A stretch of 64,000 bases of DNA from Bacillus aquiflavi. Its GTDB lineage: Bacteria > Bacillota > Bacilli > Bacillales > Cytobacillaceae. The position numbers and the translations under genes were made by a program. The notes beneath the pieces were generated by a model. It had not been told where the DNA came from, ran no database searches, and was given only the letters and a program-made list of their open reading frames with translations. Of this stretch, positions 18,163 to 29,541 are shown one piece after another. The stretch's first letter is position 1. Every line of letters starts with the position of its first letter. The DNA lies in contig NZ_CP082780.1 in NCBI RefSeq assembly GCF_019915265.1, positions 2,294,001 through 2,358,000 on the forward strand, read 5' to 3'.

Positions 18163-18915
18163 CTATAATTTATTTCTTAATTGCTCGATTTGGTCAAGAA
18201 ATTTTTTTGACTTAAGCTTTAAACCCGAATACTCATCATAATAAGCAGTTATCACTTTTTTAAGCTCCTGTTTCGTCTCTTTTTTTACAGAAATAGAACC
18301 GAGACGGGTCAAATCAAAATAATAAAATAGCCGTAAAAGCTTTCCGGTAGCAGGAGAAATTTTTAAGTGATATGGATCTTTTGTTAAACAGCGATGACAA
18401 ATAAAACCGCCTTCGCGAATAGAAAAGGAAAAGTTTCCTTCAGTACTTCCACAAAAACTACATTCATTTAATGATGGATATAGTCCCAGTGTATTTAGCT
18501 TTTTCATCTCAAAAATATTTGTTAAAATGTCTAGATCATAGCCATCGTTCATATAATTTAATGTTTGATACAGTAATTCAAATAAATACGGATTAGGTTT
18601 GTTTTCCTCAGTACCTTTATCTGTTAGATCAACAACATAGCTAGCATATGCTGTTAAAAAGATATCTTCCCGAATGGAACGGAATGAGGAAATTATTTCT
18701 CCTTGCTGTAAACTGCCTAACCCCTTTCCACGCTGTAATAGAAAATACCCATATGTAAAATACTGGGTGATAGCAGCGAGGCGGCTGTTCGGCTTTTTCG
18801 CCCCTCTTGCCATCACACCAACCTTTCCCCATTCACGTGTATATAAAGTGACAATTTTGTTTGTTTCACCGTAATCGGTTGTTCTAATGACGATGGCTTC
18901 ACATTTTTGCAGCAC
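18163..18915 (-). CDS. recO: DNA repair protein RecO
   Basis: A 250-residue RecO, which helps RecA load onto SSB-coated single strands in recombinational repair. It has the N-terminal OB fold ([30 protein letters not shown]) and a C-terminal zinc site (CSFCG and CHRC). Two adjacent GTG codons could start translation; the second (18915) is better spaced from AAGGTGA and matches the family. It follows yqzL by 31 bases. Confidence 0.94.
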   Translation of the reverse strand: MLQKCEAIVIRTTDYGETNKIVTLYTREWGKVGVMARGAKKPNSRLAAITQYFTYGYFLLQRGKGLGSLQQGEIISSFRSIREDIFLTAYASYVVDLTDKGTEENKPNPYLFELLYQTLNYMNDGYDLDILTNIFEMKKLNTLGLYPSLNECSFCGSTEGNFSFSIREGGFICHRCLTKDPYHLKISPATGKLLRLFYYFDLTRLGSISVKKETKQELKKVITAYYDEYSGLKLKSKKFLDQIEQLRNKL

Positions 18916-18946
18916 CACTAGTCACCTTCCATTGCAGGAGACAAAC

Positions 18947-19090
18947 CTATGAAATGGGAAAATCAACATCTGCTAGCTCTTCATCCTGACTACTGGGTAT
19001 GTCTTGCTTTTCTTTCTCAATTTCTTTAAAGAGAAGATAAGTATCAATGTTACCTGTTTGCAAAAAGACTTTCCAGGTAAAATCTAACAT
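18947..19090 (-). CDS. yqzL: YqzL-family small protein
   Basis: A 47-residue protein starting M-L-D-F-T-W-K-V-F and ending D-V-D-F-P-I-S, closely similar to Bacillus YqzL, which lies between era and recO. The middle is charged and probably helical; function unknown. The ATG follows AGGTGGGG. Confidence 0.9.
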   Translation of the reverse strand: MLDFTWKVFLQTGNIDTYLLFKEIEKEKQDIPSSQDEELADVDFPIS

Positions 19091-19231
19091 TGAGAACCCC
19101 ACCTTTCACATATTCAAACTAGCAACTTCTATCCCAAATTCTTATCATTATCATAGCCTGTCTTTTAAAAATTCATGTGACGAAAAAATTGTTAATAATT
19201 TTTATGAATAACTTATATATTTTTTAATTTA

Positions 19232-20561
<1,330 letters not shown>

Positions 20562-20683
20562 TTAGCCGCATCTTTATTTTACCTTATTTTAGTATCATTT
20601 TCATCGGTTGTTACAAAATAATAATATAAAATTTGAATTTTCAAAAAATATATAATAATGGCTATCATGGACAGCCATATATT

Positions 20684-21100
20684 CTAATTTATTTTTATTA
20701 CATTTGTAACAAAAATGTGATAAAGCTTCGGTCCAAATATAATCATTCCAACAATTACTGCTAATATCGCATAAATCAATACAGCACCTGCCGCAACGTC
20801 TTTAGCCCTTTTCGCTAAAAGGTGATAGTCTTTTGTAACTAAGTCAATTGTTCGTTCAATTGCGGTATTGATCATTTCTAAAGATAATACACCGCCAATA
20901 GCAAATAAAATAAAAAGCCACTCTATTGGAGAAAGAGATAACACCATCCCTAAAATTACGACGATTACCGTTACAAATAGGTGAATCTTCATATTTTTTT
21001 CTGTAGTGATAACATACTTTACTCCTTGAAAGGCATAGGAAAAAGACCGGAATAATCGCGACCGGTCTTTATTTCCCTTACCTTTTAAGTCCGTACTCAT
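20684..21100 (-). CDS. dgkA: diacylglycerol/undecaprenol kinase
   Basis: A 138-residue integral membrane lipid kinase with three membrane helices and the family signature around EMINTAIE and the KRAKDVAAGAVL motif. In Gram-positives this enzyme mainly phosphorylates undecaprenol for cell-wall carrier recycling. The ATG overlaps the 3' end of ybeY, with AAGGA upstream. Confidence 0.94.
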   Translation of the reverse strand: MSTDLKGKGNKDRSRLFRSFSYAFQGVKYVITTEKNMKIHLFVTVIVVILGMVLSLSPIEWLFILFAIGGVLSLEMINTAIERTIDLVTKDYHLLAKRAKDVAAGAVLIYAILAVIVGMIIFGPKLYHIFVTNVIKIN

Positions 21101-21548
21101 TTAATATATCCTTCTGTCTTGAAAACATTTGTTTCTCCTCCCCTTCAGTTTCGTGATCATATCCTAAAAGGTGCAGAAATCCATGGACAGCTAAAAAGCC
21201 TAATTCACGCATAAAAGAATGTCCGTATTCATCAGCTTGCTCCTTAGCTTTTTGAACAGAAATAATAATATCTCCAAGTACTCTCGGCATATCGGCACCT
21301 GACACTTGAATTTCTCCTTCACCCATCTCCTCCATCGCAAACGAGATAACATCAGTCGGGTAATCTTTACCACGATATTCTTTATTCATTTCTTTTATCC
21401 GCTCATTTGTTACAAAAGTAACTGACATTTCAGCCTCTTGTTGAATCCCTTCTTTGTCGGCTGCAAAATTTAGAAGACTTTCTATTTTCATAAGCTGCTC
21501 TTCTGTTAATTCATTTGTTTCATCTAATAGGTCAATCGCTAATATCAT
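21078..21548 (-). CDS. ybeY: endoribonuclease YbeY
   Basis: A 156-residue metal-dependent endoribonuclease used in 16S rRNA 3'-end processing and ribosome quality control. The zinc motif is H-G-F-L-H-L-L-G-Y-D-H near residue 120. Start ATG at 21548 follows AAGGAAGC and overlaps the pgpH stop (ATGA). A longer in-frame extension runs back into pgpH and is not needed. Confidence 0.96.
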   Translation of the reverse strand: MILAIDLLDETNELTEEQLMKIESLLNFAADKEGIQQEAEMSVTFVTNERIKEMNKEYRGKDYPTDVISFAMEEMGEGEIQVSGADMPRVLGDIIISVQKAKEQADEYGHSFMRELGFLAVHGFLHLLGYDHETEGEEKQMFSRQKDILNEYGLKR

Positions 21549-23710
21549 GCTTCCTTCACCTTCTGTTTCGTCATTTCTGGATATTCGATTCTTGAATGAA
21601 AGATCCCATTTAATGTTGCACATAAAGTTTCTGACACAGTTGTTAATTCTTTTAATGTAATATCGCATTCATTGAATTGCCCATCTTGTAAACGATCTGC
21701 AATGATCTGCTTTACTAATTGCTCAATTTGCTTTGATGTTGGATGTGACATCGAGCGGACTGCTGCTTCTACACTGTCAGCAATTCCAATAATGGCAGCT
21801 TCTTTTGATTGCGGTTTCGGACCAGGATAACGGTAGTCCTCTTCCTTTACATCCTCTTCACTTTCCTTGACTTTATGATAAAAAAACTTAAGTAAAGTTG
21901 TCCCATGATGTTGCTCTGCAATATCTACAATCTCTTTAGGCATCCGATGCTTTCTTAACATGTCGGCTCCATCTGTGGCATGTGCGATGATAATATTTCT
22001 GCTTACCTTCGGATTTAGTCGATCATGCGGGTTCTCAATATTCATTTGATTTTCAATAAAAAATTGTGGTCGTTTTGTTTTTCCGATATCATGATAGTAA
22101 CAGCCTACCCTTGCTAACAGTCCATTTGCACCAATTGCTTCACATGCAGTTTCAGCTAAATTTGCAACCATAATACTATGGTGGTATGTGCCCGGCGCCT
22201 CCGTTAATATTTTCCTTAACAATGGATGATTCGGATTAGACAGTTCAATTAATTTCATTGTTGATAAAATGCCAAATCCAACTTCAAAAAATGGTAAAAA
22301 ACCAATTGTTAATACTGCTGATGCAATTCCTGAGATTAAAGCTACTGTAAAATAAAGTCCGTAATCAAAGCCCGAATACTGACCATTCTGTAAAAAAATT
22401 AATGATAAAATAACTACTACGTTAACCGCTGAGACAAATAATCCTGCTTGCAATATTTTTGAACGGTGATTATGCTTGCTTAAAAATAATACACCAGCTA
22501 ATCCGCTGCACAAAATATAAATGCCTATTGAAATGTGAAAGGTTCCGGTGAAGCCACCATTAAAAATAATACTTCCACAAACCGCCATCATAATAGTTAA
22601 TAATATAGCTGGGCGTTCATCAATTAATATTTTAATAATCATTGTTCCCATCGCGGCTGGAAATATATAGCCTATTTCTGAGTCATCGAATGCTTGAAAT
22701 AAACTAATTGTTTTCATCAGTGCAGTCGCAATAATAAGAACTAAACTATATAAAAGTAAATAGTTTTGTTTCGTTTCGTTTGGTACATCCAGTTCAAAAA
22801 AATAATAATAAACTGCTGAAAGTAAAACAAAAATCAATACACCTAAACCAAAAAATGGCTGAAATGAGTTTTCATTATCTAACATCCCGACAAGTTCAAG
22901 CTGTCGATAAACATCCCGACTGATCAGCTGTCCCTCTTCAACAATAATTTGTCCTTGCAGAACTTTAACAGGGTCGATGCTTTCAATAGTTTGTTGTCTT
23001 AATTCCTCTGTTGCTGCAGAGTCGTAAAATTCATTTTGAATAATAGCGTAGCGTCCTAACTCAATAGCAGCATTTTTTAAATTTCCACTTAAGCTCGTGT
23101 ATTTTAATTCTTCCTCAACACGTTTTTTTGCATTTTCAACCTCATCGGCTGGAATACGGTTGCTCATCATATTGTTAATTGCGGTAACAGTTAAATCTTT
23201 TGCAATCGACAATTCATCTTTTGATGCTTGTAAAATGGCTAAAAAAACAGGATCAGAAATATCTTTTGCCACATTTTCCGTCAGCTTAGCTTTCAGTCTT
23301 TTTAGCTTTTCGTTAATAGGGGGCTCCGCAACCGTATTATTCCCATCACGATTGGCTCTTTCTAATTCTTCTCTAATTTCCTCATTTACTTCAGATGCTG
23401 ATTGAAAAATTGAGGTGATTAAATCAACTCGATTTTGTGTATATTCTTTCTTCAATGTATAAACATCTTGAACTTGATCAAGTGCTTCCCTACGTTTTTT
23501 CTCCGTGCTCTCCTTATCCTCAATCGTTATTGGCGAACGAATCGTCTTTTCAGCAATAGAAAATAAGTTTAAGTCTAATTTTTCAGGCTTAATATTACTA
23601 AACATTGCTCCATACAGAATGGCCCCTACTAAAATAAATAGGACAATTCTAAAGAAAGTGATTTCCAAAAGATTCCTTATTTTTGAAAATTGCCGTTGAA
23701 AATTTTTCAA
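21545..23710 (-). CDS. pgpH: cyclic-di-AMP phosphodiesterase PgpH
   Basis: A 721-residue 7TM-HD protein (YqfF). It has one N-terminal membrane helix, a large extracytoplasmic 7TMR-HDED domain (~40-260), about seven membrane helices (~270-480) and a cytoplasmic HD domain with YYHDIGK and the downstream HHGTT. Homologues hydrolyse c-di-AMP. Translation starts at TTG with AGGAGGGAGC at good spacing. Stop overlaps ybeY, suggesting a pgpH-ybeY-dgkA unit. Confidence 0.94.
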   Translation of the reverse strand: MKNFQRQFSKIRNLLEITFFRIVLFILVGAILYGAMFSNIKPEKLDLNLFSIAEKTIRSPITIEDKESTEKKRREALDQVQDVYTLKKEYTQNRVDLITSIFQSASEVNEEIREELERANRDGNNTVAEPPINEKLKRLKAKLTENVAKDISDPVFLAILQASKDELSIAKDLTVTAINNMMSNRIPADEVENAKKRVEEELKYTSLSGNLKNAAIELGRYAIIQNEFYDSAATEELRQQTIESIDPVKVLQGQIIVEEGQLISRDVYRQLELVGMLDNENSFQPFFGLGVLIFVLLSAVYYYFFELDVPNETKQNYLLLYSLVLIIATALMKTISLFQAFDDSEIGYIFPAAMGTMIIKILIDERPAILLTIMMAVCGSIIFNGGFTGTFHISIGIYILCSGLAGVLFLSKHNHRSKILQAGLFVSAVNVVVILSLIFLQNGQYSGFDYGLYFTVALISGIASAVLTIGFLPFFEVGFGILSTMKLIELSNPNHPLLRKILTEAPGTYHHSIMVANLAETACEAIGANGLLARVGCYYHDIGKTKRPQFFIENQMNIENPHDRLNPKVSRNIIIAHATDGADMLRKHRMPKEIVDIAEQHHGTTLLKFFYHKVKESEEDVKEEDYRYPGPKPQSKEAAIIGIADSVEAAVRSMSHPTSKQIEQLVKQIIADRLQDGQFNECDITLKELTTVSETLCATLNGIFHSRIEYPEMTKQKVKEA

Positions 23711-23956
23711 ATTAGCTCCCTCCTATCTTAGCAAATCATTTTTGCCAGATAGCGAACATCATTTTTTGCTGCGATTACGTAAAATGATAACAGCTTTTTT
23801 TATAAATTTCACCTTTAAACAGAATAAATGACACTTTTGGTTAGGAATTTGTTAATTTGTTGAAACATTTATTTATTATTATTTTACTATGATTTGTTAA
23901 ATTCCACCTAAATAAATTTAGATCATTGAGACTTTTTATTTAGTTTATAAGAAAAA

Positions 23957-23979
23957 CCGCCCAAAATCGTTTTGAGCGG
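23957..23979 (-). terminator. phoH terminator
   Basis: On the minus strand CCGCTCAAAA and TTTTGGGCGG pair over 10 bp with one G-U pair and a 3-base loop, followed by TTTTT. It lies five bases after the phoH stop. Confidence 0.88.
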
Positions 23980-23984
23980 ATTGA

Positions 23985-24944
23985 TTATTCATATTTATTA
24001 TATGCTTCAATAATTCTTCCAACAAGTGGATGACGGACTACATCGCTTTCTTCTAAATAAATAATCGCAATACCTTGGACGTCTTTTATCACATGTTGTG
24101 CAGCAATTAAACCGGATTTTATCCCTTTAGGTAAATCAATTTGTGTTTCGTCTCCAGTAATAACCATTTTCGATCCAAAGCCTAAACGAGTAAGAAACAT
24201 TTTCATTTGGGCTTGTGTTGTATTTTGTGCTTCATCTAAAATAACGAATGCATCATCAAGTGTTCTTCCTCTCATATACGCGAGAGGTGCAATTTCAATC
24301 GTTCCACGCTCAATTAGTCTTCCAGTTTGCTCTGCTCCTAAAACATCATGAAGAGCATCATACAAAGGTCTTAAATACGGATCAACCTTTTCTTTTAAAT
24401 CTCCCGGTAAAAAACCTAAGCTTTCCCCAGCTTCAACAGCAGGACGTGTTAAAATAATCCGTTTTACATCACCATTTTTTAATGCACTGACAGCCATGAC
24501 AACTGCTAAATATGTCTTACCAGTGCCGGCAGGGCCAATTCCTAAAACGAGATCATGCTTCTTTATTGCATTTACATAATGACGTTGGCCTAACGTTTTT
24601 ACTCTAATTGCCTTCCCTTGAGTATTTTTCGTGATCTCTTCATTGTACAGCTCTTCAAAGTACTCTAGAGTACCCTTTTGGGCCATCTGAATAGCATACG
24701 TAACGTCCCTTTGACTAATGTTGATACCTTTTCGGATAACATGAAGTAGTTTCTCTAAAACATGGCAAACAAGCTCCACATGTTCATGATCACCAAACAC
24801 ATTTACCGTTTCTCCTCTTGTAACAATTGAGACCTGGAGCTGTTGTTCAATTATCTTTAAATTTGAATCGGATACTCCGAATAAAGCGATTGCTTCATTC
24901 GAATTTTGAAGCTGTACATTCATTGTTTTTACTTCTTCTGTCAT
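23985..24944 (-). CDS. phoH: PhoH-family ATPase
   Basis: A 319-residue PhoH-like P-loop ATPase with Walker A GIGPAGTGKT (135-144), a downstream Walker B (VILDEAQN) and a small N-terminal KH-like region. In B. subtilis the orthologue (PhoH/YqfE... family) accompanies YbeY and may act in RNA metabolism; the biochemical role is unsettled. The ATG follows AAGGAG and is three bases after yqfD, so the genes are cotranscribed. Confidence 0.93.
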   Translation of the reverse strand: MTEEVKTMNVQLQNSNEAIALFGVSDSNLKIIEQQLQVSIVTRGETVNVFGDHEHVELVCHVLEKLLHVIRKGINISQRDVTYAIQMAQKGTLEYFEELYNEEITKNTQGKAIRVKTLGQRHYVNAIKKHDLVLGIGPAGTGKTYLAVVMAVSALKNGDVKRIILTRPAVEAGESLGFLPGDLKEKVDPYLRPLYDALHDVLGAEQTGRLIERGTIEIAPLAYMRGRTLDDAFVILDEAQNTTQAQMKMFLTRLGFGSKMVITGDETQIDLPKGIKSGLIAAQHVIKDVQGIAIIYLEESDVVRHPLVGRIIEAYNKYE

Positions 24945-24947
24945 TCA

Positions 24948-26135
24948 CTAATCTCCTTGAATAATTGGTTTTCCTACTGCAATATTTTCGATAATTTGAA
25001 AATGGATCGATAAGTTTACTTTACCATTCTCAATTGCTTGGTGCAAAACTTTTTCCCCTTTAATTTCCGCATCCTCATCAAGTTGATTTTTTAGATCTTT
25101 TCTTGCCATCTCTTTTGCCATTTTGATTGCCTCTTCATTTGAATAAATTCTTGTCACTTTTTCTTTCTCTCTATATGTTTTTTTAATATAAGATATTGGT
25201 AATTTCCATTTTAAAAAATTTACTTTATGTTCTTTCTCTTCTACTTCAAATTGTGCAAATTTATGTTTTCCAAACCCCCAAAAAGGAATTGTAATCTTAC
25301 CAATTTTTATCATATGCTTTTGTTTTTCATTCCCATTAAAAACTTGGAAGTTAGCTTTAAGGGGTAAGGTAACATGAGACTTGTACCATGTTTCACCAAA
25401 AATTTTTCCCTTTGCAGGAACTGCTTTTTCTTCGCCCTCTTTTCCGATCATTCCTGAAACAAGCAACTGTCCTTTTTCTACAAAATCATTGACACCCACT
25501 TGCGGCTTGCCTTCTTCTACAAATAAATCAACAATAACCGCTTTCTTTTTGGCGACTAAATTTCTTGGACTAATATACTTCTGTTCTTCCGGCTCTTCTT
25601 TTTCCACTACTTGAAAATGATAGTTTGTCCCTTGTAACTCAACACCGATCCAAGTAATCTCCTCAATATGGTCTGAAAGCTTTTTTTGAATCGTATCTAC
25701 ATCATCAACAAAAAATTGCAAAGTTCCTACCTTTACACCTATTTCGTCCAATTGTTTACGAATTTTATATTCAGTAGCTGGATTAGCTCCGTCAATTTGA
25801 ATTCCCCATACCATATTTGATAAAAACATAATAACGCCTAAAAATACGACGATTCCTGCTACTATACCGCTATTTTTTTTAAATTTATTCAATAAAAAAG
25901 GGAGCCCGTCCCGTTTAATAAAAGCGATTTTACAACCGCTTTTTCTACTTAAAACTCTTAGCTTTTTTACGTCATTAAGCCTCATCTTAAAGATGATTGT
26001 TTCAGGACCATGCCGCCTTACACTCCAAATAAACAAATCATTTCTTGATAACTTATTTATTAACCGTTCAATACCTTTTCCCTTCACTTTTACTGTTACA
26101 ATTCCTAAATAATATTCGAACCACTGATTTTTCAT
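24948..26135 (-). CDS. yqfD: sporulation protein YqfD
   Basis: A 395-residue membrane protein of the YqfD family, needed for efficient sporulation in the mother cell (orthologue in the sigma-E regulon). A basic N-terminal domain (~1-88) is followed by a single membrane helix (~90-108) and a large extracytoplasmic domain that is repeat-like and lysine-rich. The ATG at 26135 follows AGGAGG; an upstream in-frame ATG would contain that site. It lies 14 bases after yqfC. Confidence 0.92.
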   Translation of the reverse strand: MKNQWFEYYLGIVTVKVKGKGIERLINKLSRNDLFIWSVRRHGPETIIFKMRLNDVKKLRVLSRKSGCKIAFIKRDGLPFLLNKFKKNSGIVAGIVVFLGVIMFLSNMVWGIQIDGANPATEYKIRKQLDEIGVKVGTLQFFVDDVDTIQKKLSDHIEEITWIGVELQGTNYHFQVVEKEEPEEQKYISPRNLVAKKKAVIVDLFVEEGKPQVGVNDFVEKGQLLVSGMIGKEGEEKAVPAKGKIFGETWYKSHVTLPLKANFQVFNGNEKQKHMIKIGKITIPFWGFGKHKFAQFEVEEKEHKVNFLKWKLPISYIKKTYREKEKVTRIYSNEEAIKMAKEMARKDLKNQLDEDAEIKGEKVLHQAIENGKVNLSIHFQIIENIAVGKPIIQGD

Positions 26136-26149
26136 TTTGTCCTCCTGCA

Positions 26150-26438
26150 TTATTCATTTATATATGTGACTTGATCAATATTTCCTTCTAGTAAAAGTTC
26201 TTCAGGTAAAATTGTTTTAATAACAAATGATTTTCCTTTAATTAAGAGCTGTCCCTTCTTTAATAATAAACGCAACTCTTTATCGGAAAATGTGTGATTA
26301 ATCCACGGTGGTTCTCTATATATAAATATGTATTTGCCCAACCATTGTAATTCGGGGCAAATCCATCATGACGTCTTGAGGAATATCCATTTTTTTCGTC
26401 ATCCAGTTTCGAACGAACTGTCCCCATTTTTTAGTCAT
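26150..26438 (-). CDS. yqfC: sporulation protein YqfC, frameshifted as sequenced
   Basis: The family N-terminus (MTKKWGQFVR ... MMDLPRITMVGQIHIYI) starts at ATG 26438 after AAGGGGG but stops at TAG (26316-26318). The rest (SDKELRLLLKKGQLLIKG ... LPEELLLEG) continues in another frame to 26150. The join lies in the tract TTTATATATAGAG. Adding one TA unit, or removing one T, restores a protein of about 96 residues, the family size. Upstream of yqfD, sigma-E controlled in B. subtilis. Indel may be real or a sequence error. Confidence 0.85.
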
Positions 26439-26487
26439 AAAAAAGAACCCCCTTTCATCTCATATGTATGAGCTGAAAAGAGGTTCT
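26439..26487 (-). terminator. terminator-like hairpin abutting the yqfC start
   Basis: Minus-strand arms AGAACC / GGTTCT (6 bp) enclose a second helix TTTCA-CTCAT / ATGAG-TGAAA with a mismatch, followed by six T that run straight into the yqfC ATG. It can end the nfeD-floA-yqfB transcript, but it also contains the yqfC ribosome-binding site (AAGGGGG). Confidence 0.7.
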
Positions 26488-26550
26488 AGCACTTATTTTT
26501 TAGTTATAGCACCGTTCATGTCTCTTTATAAAATAAATTAATGAAAGCTT

Positions 26551-26982
26551 TTATTTTATTGCCCGATGCCGCTTTTTAGCACGAGGCGGTCCTAATACCT
26601 CTGATAAAATAATTCCATCAATAAGTCGTGATTGATACGATGGAAGTGATTTTTCTTCAGGTATGTTCAACTTTTCTTTCATTTTTTTCTCATTTGAATT
26701 TGTAGAATGATGATGATTAAATTCAGGCTTCATTTGCTCAATTGGCTTTTGAACCGTTTTTCGTTCCTCTATTTTCTTCTTTTTAGCAGGAGCTTGCTTG
26801 TTAGAAACCGGTTTCGGTCTTGGCGGCTGCGTTTGCTTTGATTGATTCGGTGCACGCCGCTCTGTTTGTCTTGACTGTTTCCGTTCTTCCTTCGCATCTG
26901 TCTTAGATTTACTAAATATCGAAGAAATGACTCCAATTAAAATAAAGACGATAATAGGATTATCAATGAAAAAGTCTAACAA
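26551..26982 (-). CDS. yqfB: YqfB-like membrane-anchored basic protein
   Basis: A 143-residue protein with one N-terminal membrane helix (~4-22) and a long, probably disordered tail rich in Lys, Arg, Gln and Pro. It occupies the position of yqfB, last gene of the B. subtilis sigma-W operon with nfeD and floA. The TTG start at 26982 lies nine bases after GGGAGG; an earlier in-frame TTG overlaps that site. Function unknown; the name rests on position. Confidence 0.65.
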   Translation of the reverse strand: MLDFFIDNPIIVFILIGVISSIFSKSKTDAKEERKQSRQTERRAPNQSKQTQPPRPKPVSNKQAPAKKKKIEERKTVQKPIEQMKPEFNHHHSTNSNEKKMKEKLNIPEEKSLPSYQSRLIDGIILSEVLGPPRAKKRHRAIK

Positions 26983-27020
26983 GAGAACTTCCCTCCCTTC
27001 CAAAGCTATGGAGTTGTCTC

Positions 27021-28013
27021 TTAATCATTCCTTTTGTCTTTTTGATCACTAGACAATTTTCCAATTGAATCACGCATATCAGTATCGGCAGCTATATTTT
27101 GATAGTTCATATAATCCATTACACCAATTTTCCCTGTACGGAGTGCTTCTGCCATCGCTAACGGAACTTGTGACTCAGCTTCAACTACTTTTGCTCTCAT
27201 TTCTTCAACTTTCGCTTTCATTTCTTGTTCGTTTGCAACAGCCATTGCCCGTCGTTCTTCCGCTTTTGCCTGCGCAATATTTTTATCCGCTTCAGCTTGA
27301 TCTGTTTGTAAAATAGCACCAATATTTTTACCGATATCAACATCAGCAATATCGATTGATAAAATTTCAAACGCTGTTCCTGCATCAAGTCCTTTTGCCA
27401 ATACCGTTTGAGAAATCATATCAGGATTCTCTAATACTTTTTTATGATCATTAGATGAACCTATCGTACTGACAATCCCTTCACCAACACGGGCGATAAC
27501 TGTATCTTCACCAGCTCCACCAACGAGTCGCTCAATATTCGCTCTTACAGTAATTCTTGCTTTTGCTTTTACTTCAATTCCGTCCATGGCTACACCAGCG
27601 ATGAATGGAGTTTCAATCACTTTCGGATTAACACTCATTTGCACAGCTTCTAATACATCACGGCCTGCTAAATCAATCGCAGCACAACGTTCAAAAGTGA
27701 GTTCAATGTTTGCTCGTTGAGCAGCAATTAAAGCATTGACAACTCTATCGACGTTACCCCCTGCTAAATAGTGACTTTCAAGTTGATTTGTCGTTACACC
27801 AAGTCCTGCTTTCTGCGCTTTAATAAGCGGATTAATGACTCGACTAGGAATAACACGGCGAAGTCTCATACCAATTAAAGTGAAAATACTAACACGTACA
27901 CCTGCAGCTAATGCTGAAATCCACAGCATTACTGGTACAAATGTAAATAGGATAGATAATAAAATAACCCCAGCAACAATAACTAATATCAAAAATACAG
28001 TTCCAGTTTCCAT
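27021..28013 (-). CDS. floA: flotillin-like protein FloA
   Basis: A 330-residue bacterial flotillin (YqfA) that scaffolds membrane microdomains. An N-terminal hydrophobic hairpin (~5-50) precedes the SPFH/PHB-like domain and an Ala/Glu-rich coiled segment ([18 protein letters not shown], ~240-290). It follows nfeD by 28 bases and belongs to the sigma-W operon. Confidence 0.96.
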   Translation of the reverse strand: METGTVFLILVIVAGVILLSILFTFVPVMLWISALAAGVRVSIFTLIGMRLRRVIPSRVINPLIKAQKAGLGVTTNQLESHYLAGGNVDRVVNALIAAQRANIELTFERCAAIDLAGRDVLEAVQMSVNPKVIETPFIAGVAMDGIEVKAKARITVRANIERLVGGAGEDTVIARVGEGIVSTIGSSNDHKKVLENPDMISQTVLAKGLDAGTAFEILSIDIADVDIGKNIGAILQTDQAEADKNIAQAKAEERRAMAVANEQEMKAKVEEMRAKVVEAESQVPLAMAEALRTGKIGVMDYMNYQNIAADTDMRDSIGKLSSDQKDKRND

Positions 28014-28041
28014 TTGCTTTCCCCCTCATAAAATAAATAAT

Positions 28042-29367
28042 TTAAGGATGTTTATTTAAATCAGCAATCTCTCTTACAACAATCCGTGAGCCTTCAGCTT
28101 TAACTACTTTTACTTTTTTATTTTTCTGAATAAAGCCCCCTTCACTCACAACATCTATTCGTTCGCCATCTATAATAACGGTGCCTGATGGTCTTAAATC
28201 CGTTAACGTATGACCCTCAACCCCAATTAATTCAAGACGACTTCTATTCGATACATAGCCACTTTCTGTATTCGTTGAATCCGTTAAAATGATTCTCTGT
28301 AGGAATTTCATTCTTTTACCAAACACCTTTAACATGATAGTAGATACTAAAATAGCGACTCCAATAGCAATTAAGAGGGACACTGCCATTTGAGTTATAT
28401 TTCCTCCCGCTAAAATGATACTAGTAAAAATCGAAACTAACCCTAGTATACCTAAAATACCTCCTGGAATAAAAAGCTCGGCTATAATGAATCCGATTCC
28501 AATTACAAATAAGATGATTGATTCATATCCTGCTAATCCTGCAATTAAATGTCCATAGAAAAATAACAATAAAGAGCTGATCCCCATAAAACCTGGAATT
28601 CCAAACCCTGGGGAATAAAGTTCTAAAACTAATCCTAAACTGCCGATTGATAACAGTATCGGTATTACAATAGGGTTGGTAATAAATCTGGCGAGCTTTT
28701 CCGCAAAAGTTTCATCAAGGGAGCGGACATCTGCCTTCTCGTAACCGAGTTTCTTTAAAAGGTCGTTCATATTGTTTACAATACCTTCTGTATAACCTAC
28801 TTCAAGAGCTTGATCTGCACTTAATGTCAAAAGTTTTTCTTTTTCCGCTCTATATTGTGGCAAGTCAATGCTTTCATCTGCCATAGCTAAAGCATAAATC
28901 GGATCACGTCCACTATGCTTAGCGGCATTTTCCATTGCCGTTAACCACATTGATTCTGCTTTTTTACCTGCTGTATTTCCTTCTTGATCAATAATTGCAG
29001 CAGCACCTATTGAAGCGTTTGGTACCATATAAATTTCATCAGCATATAAAGAAATATATGCACCTGCCGAAAGGGCATCATGATTTATATAGGCGATTGT
29101 CTTTAGCTTTGTATTAGAGAGTAGTTTTGCAATCTCCCCAGCAGCGTCTACAGCTCCTCCTGGAGTATGCACTTCAAAAATAATTGCTTCTGCTCCTTCC
29201 TCTTCAGCTGTTTTAACAGCCCGTTTTAAAAATTCATATAGCCCTTTTTCTACCGTGTCCTCAATAGGGACCACATAAACAATTTCTTGTTTTGCAGACC
29301 CATATGATGGTAACAGCATCAAAAGGAAAGCGAATAAAATAGAGGATACGGTAATCATTCGACGCAT
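28042..29367 (-). CDS. nfeD: NfeD-family membrane serine protease
   Basis: A 441-residue long-form NfeD (YqeZ). A signal peptide (~1-26) precedes a ClpP-like protease domain with HTPGGAVDAAGEIA and the Ser-containing DALSAGAYISL. Several membrane helices (~235-345) and a C-terminal OB-like NfeD domain (~380-435) follow. It partners FloA; the operon confers resistance to membrane-acting peptides in B. subtilis. The ATG at 29367 was preferred over a TTG two codons earlier because of better spacing from GGAGG. Confidence 0.93.
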   Translation of the reverse strand: MRRMITVSSILFAFLLMLLPSYGSAKQEIVYVVPIEDTVEKGLYEFLKRAVKTAEEEGAEAIIFEVHTPGGAVDAAGEIAKLLSNTKLKTIAYINHDALSAGAYISLYADEIYMVPNASIGAAAIIDQEGNTAGKKAESMWLTAMENAAKHSGRDPIYALAMADESIDLPQYRAEKEKLLTLSADQALEVGYTEGIVNNMNDLLKKLGYEKADVRSLDETFAEKLARFITNPIVIPILLSIGSLGLVLELYSPGFGIPGFMGISSLLLFFYGHLIAGLAGYESIILFVIGIGFIIAELFIPGGILGILGLVSIFTSIILAGGNITQMAVSLLIAIGVAILVSTIMLKVFGKRMKFLQRIILTDSTNTESGYVSNRSRLELIGVEGHTLTDLRPSGTVIIDGERIDVVSEGGFIQKNKKVKVVKAEGSRIVVREIADLNKHP

Positions 29368-29415
29368 ATACAAATTCCCCTCCTTTCGGTAAATAGAGCT
29401 CCTACTATATTTTTA

Positions 29416-29441
29416 TACGATATTTTTCATGAAAAGTTTCA
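29416..29441 (-). promoter_or_regulatory. sigma-W promoter of nfeD-floA-yqfB
   Basis: Minus-strand TGAAAC (29436-29441) and CGTA (29416-29419) are exactly 16 bases apart, matching the sigma-W consensus. It lies about 50 bases upstream of nfeD, as in B. subtilis. The -35 is inside a CATGAAA / TTTCATG inverted repeat. Confidence 0.85.
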
Positions 29442-29541
29442 TGAAAAAATAAAAAAACCTGAATTACAGTAAGTATAACTGATATTTATTTTATCCCGAA
29501 AAGAGAAAATGAGCATCATTAGAAACTTGAAAGTTCTAAAT

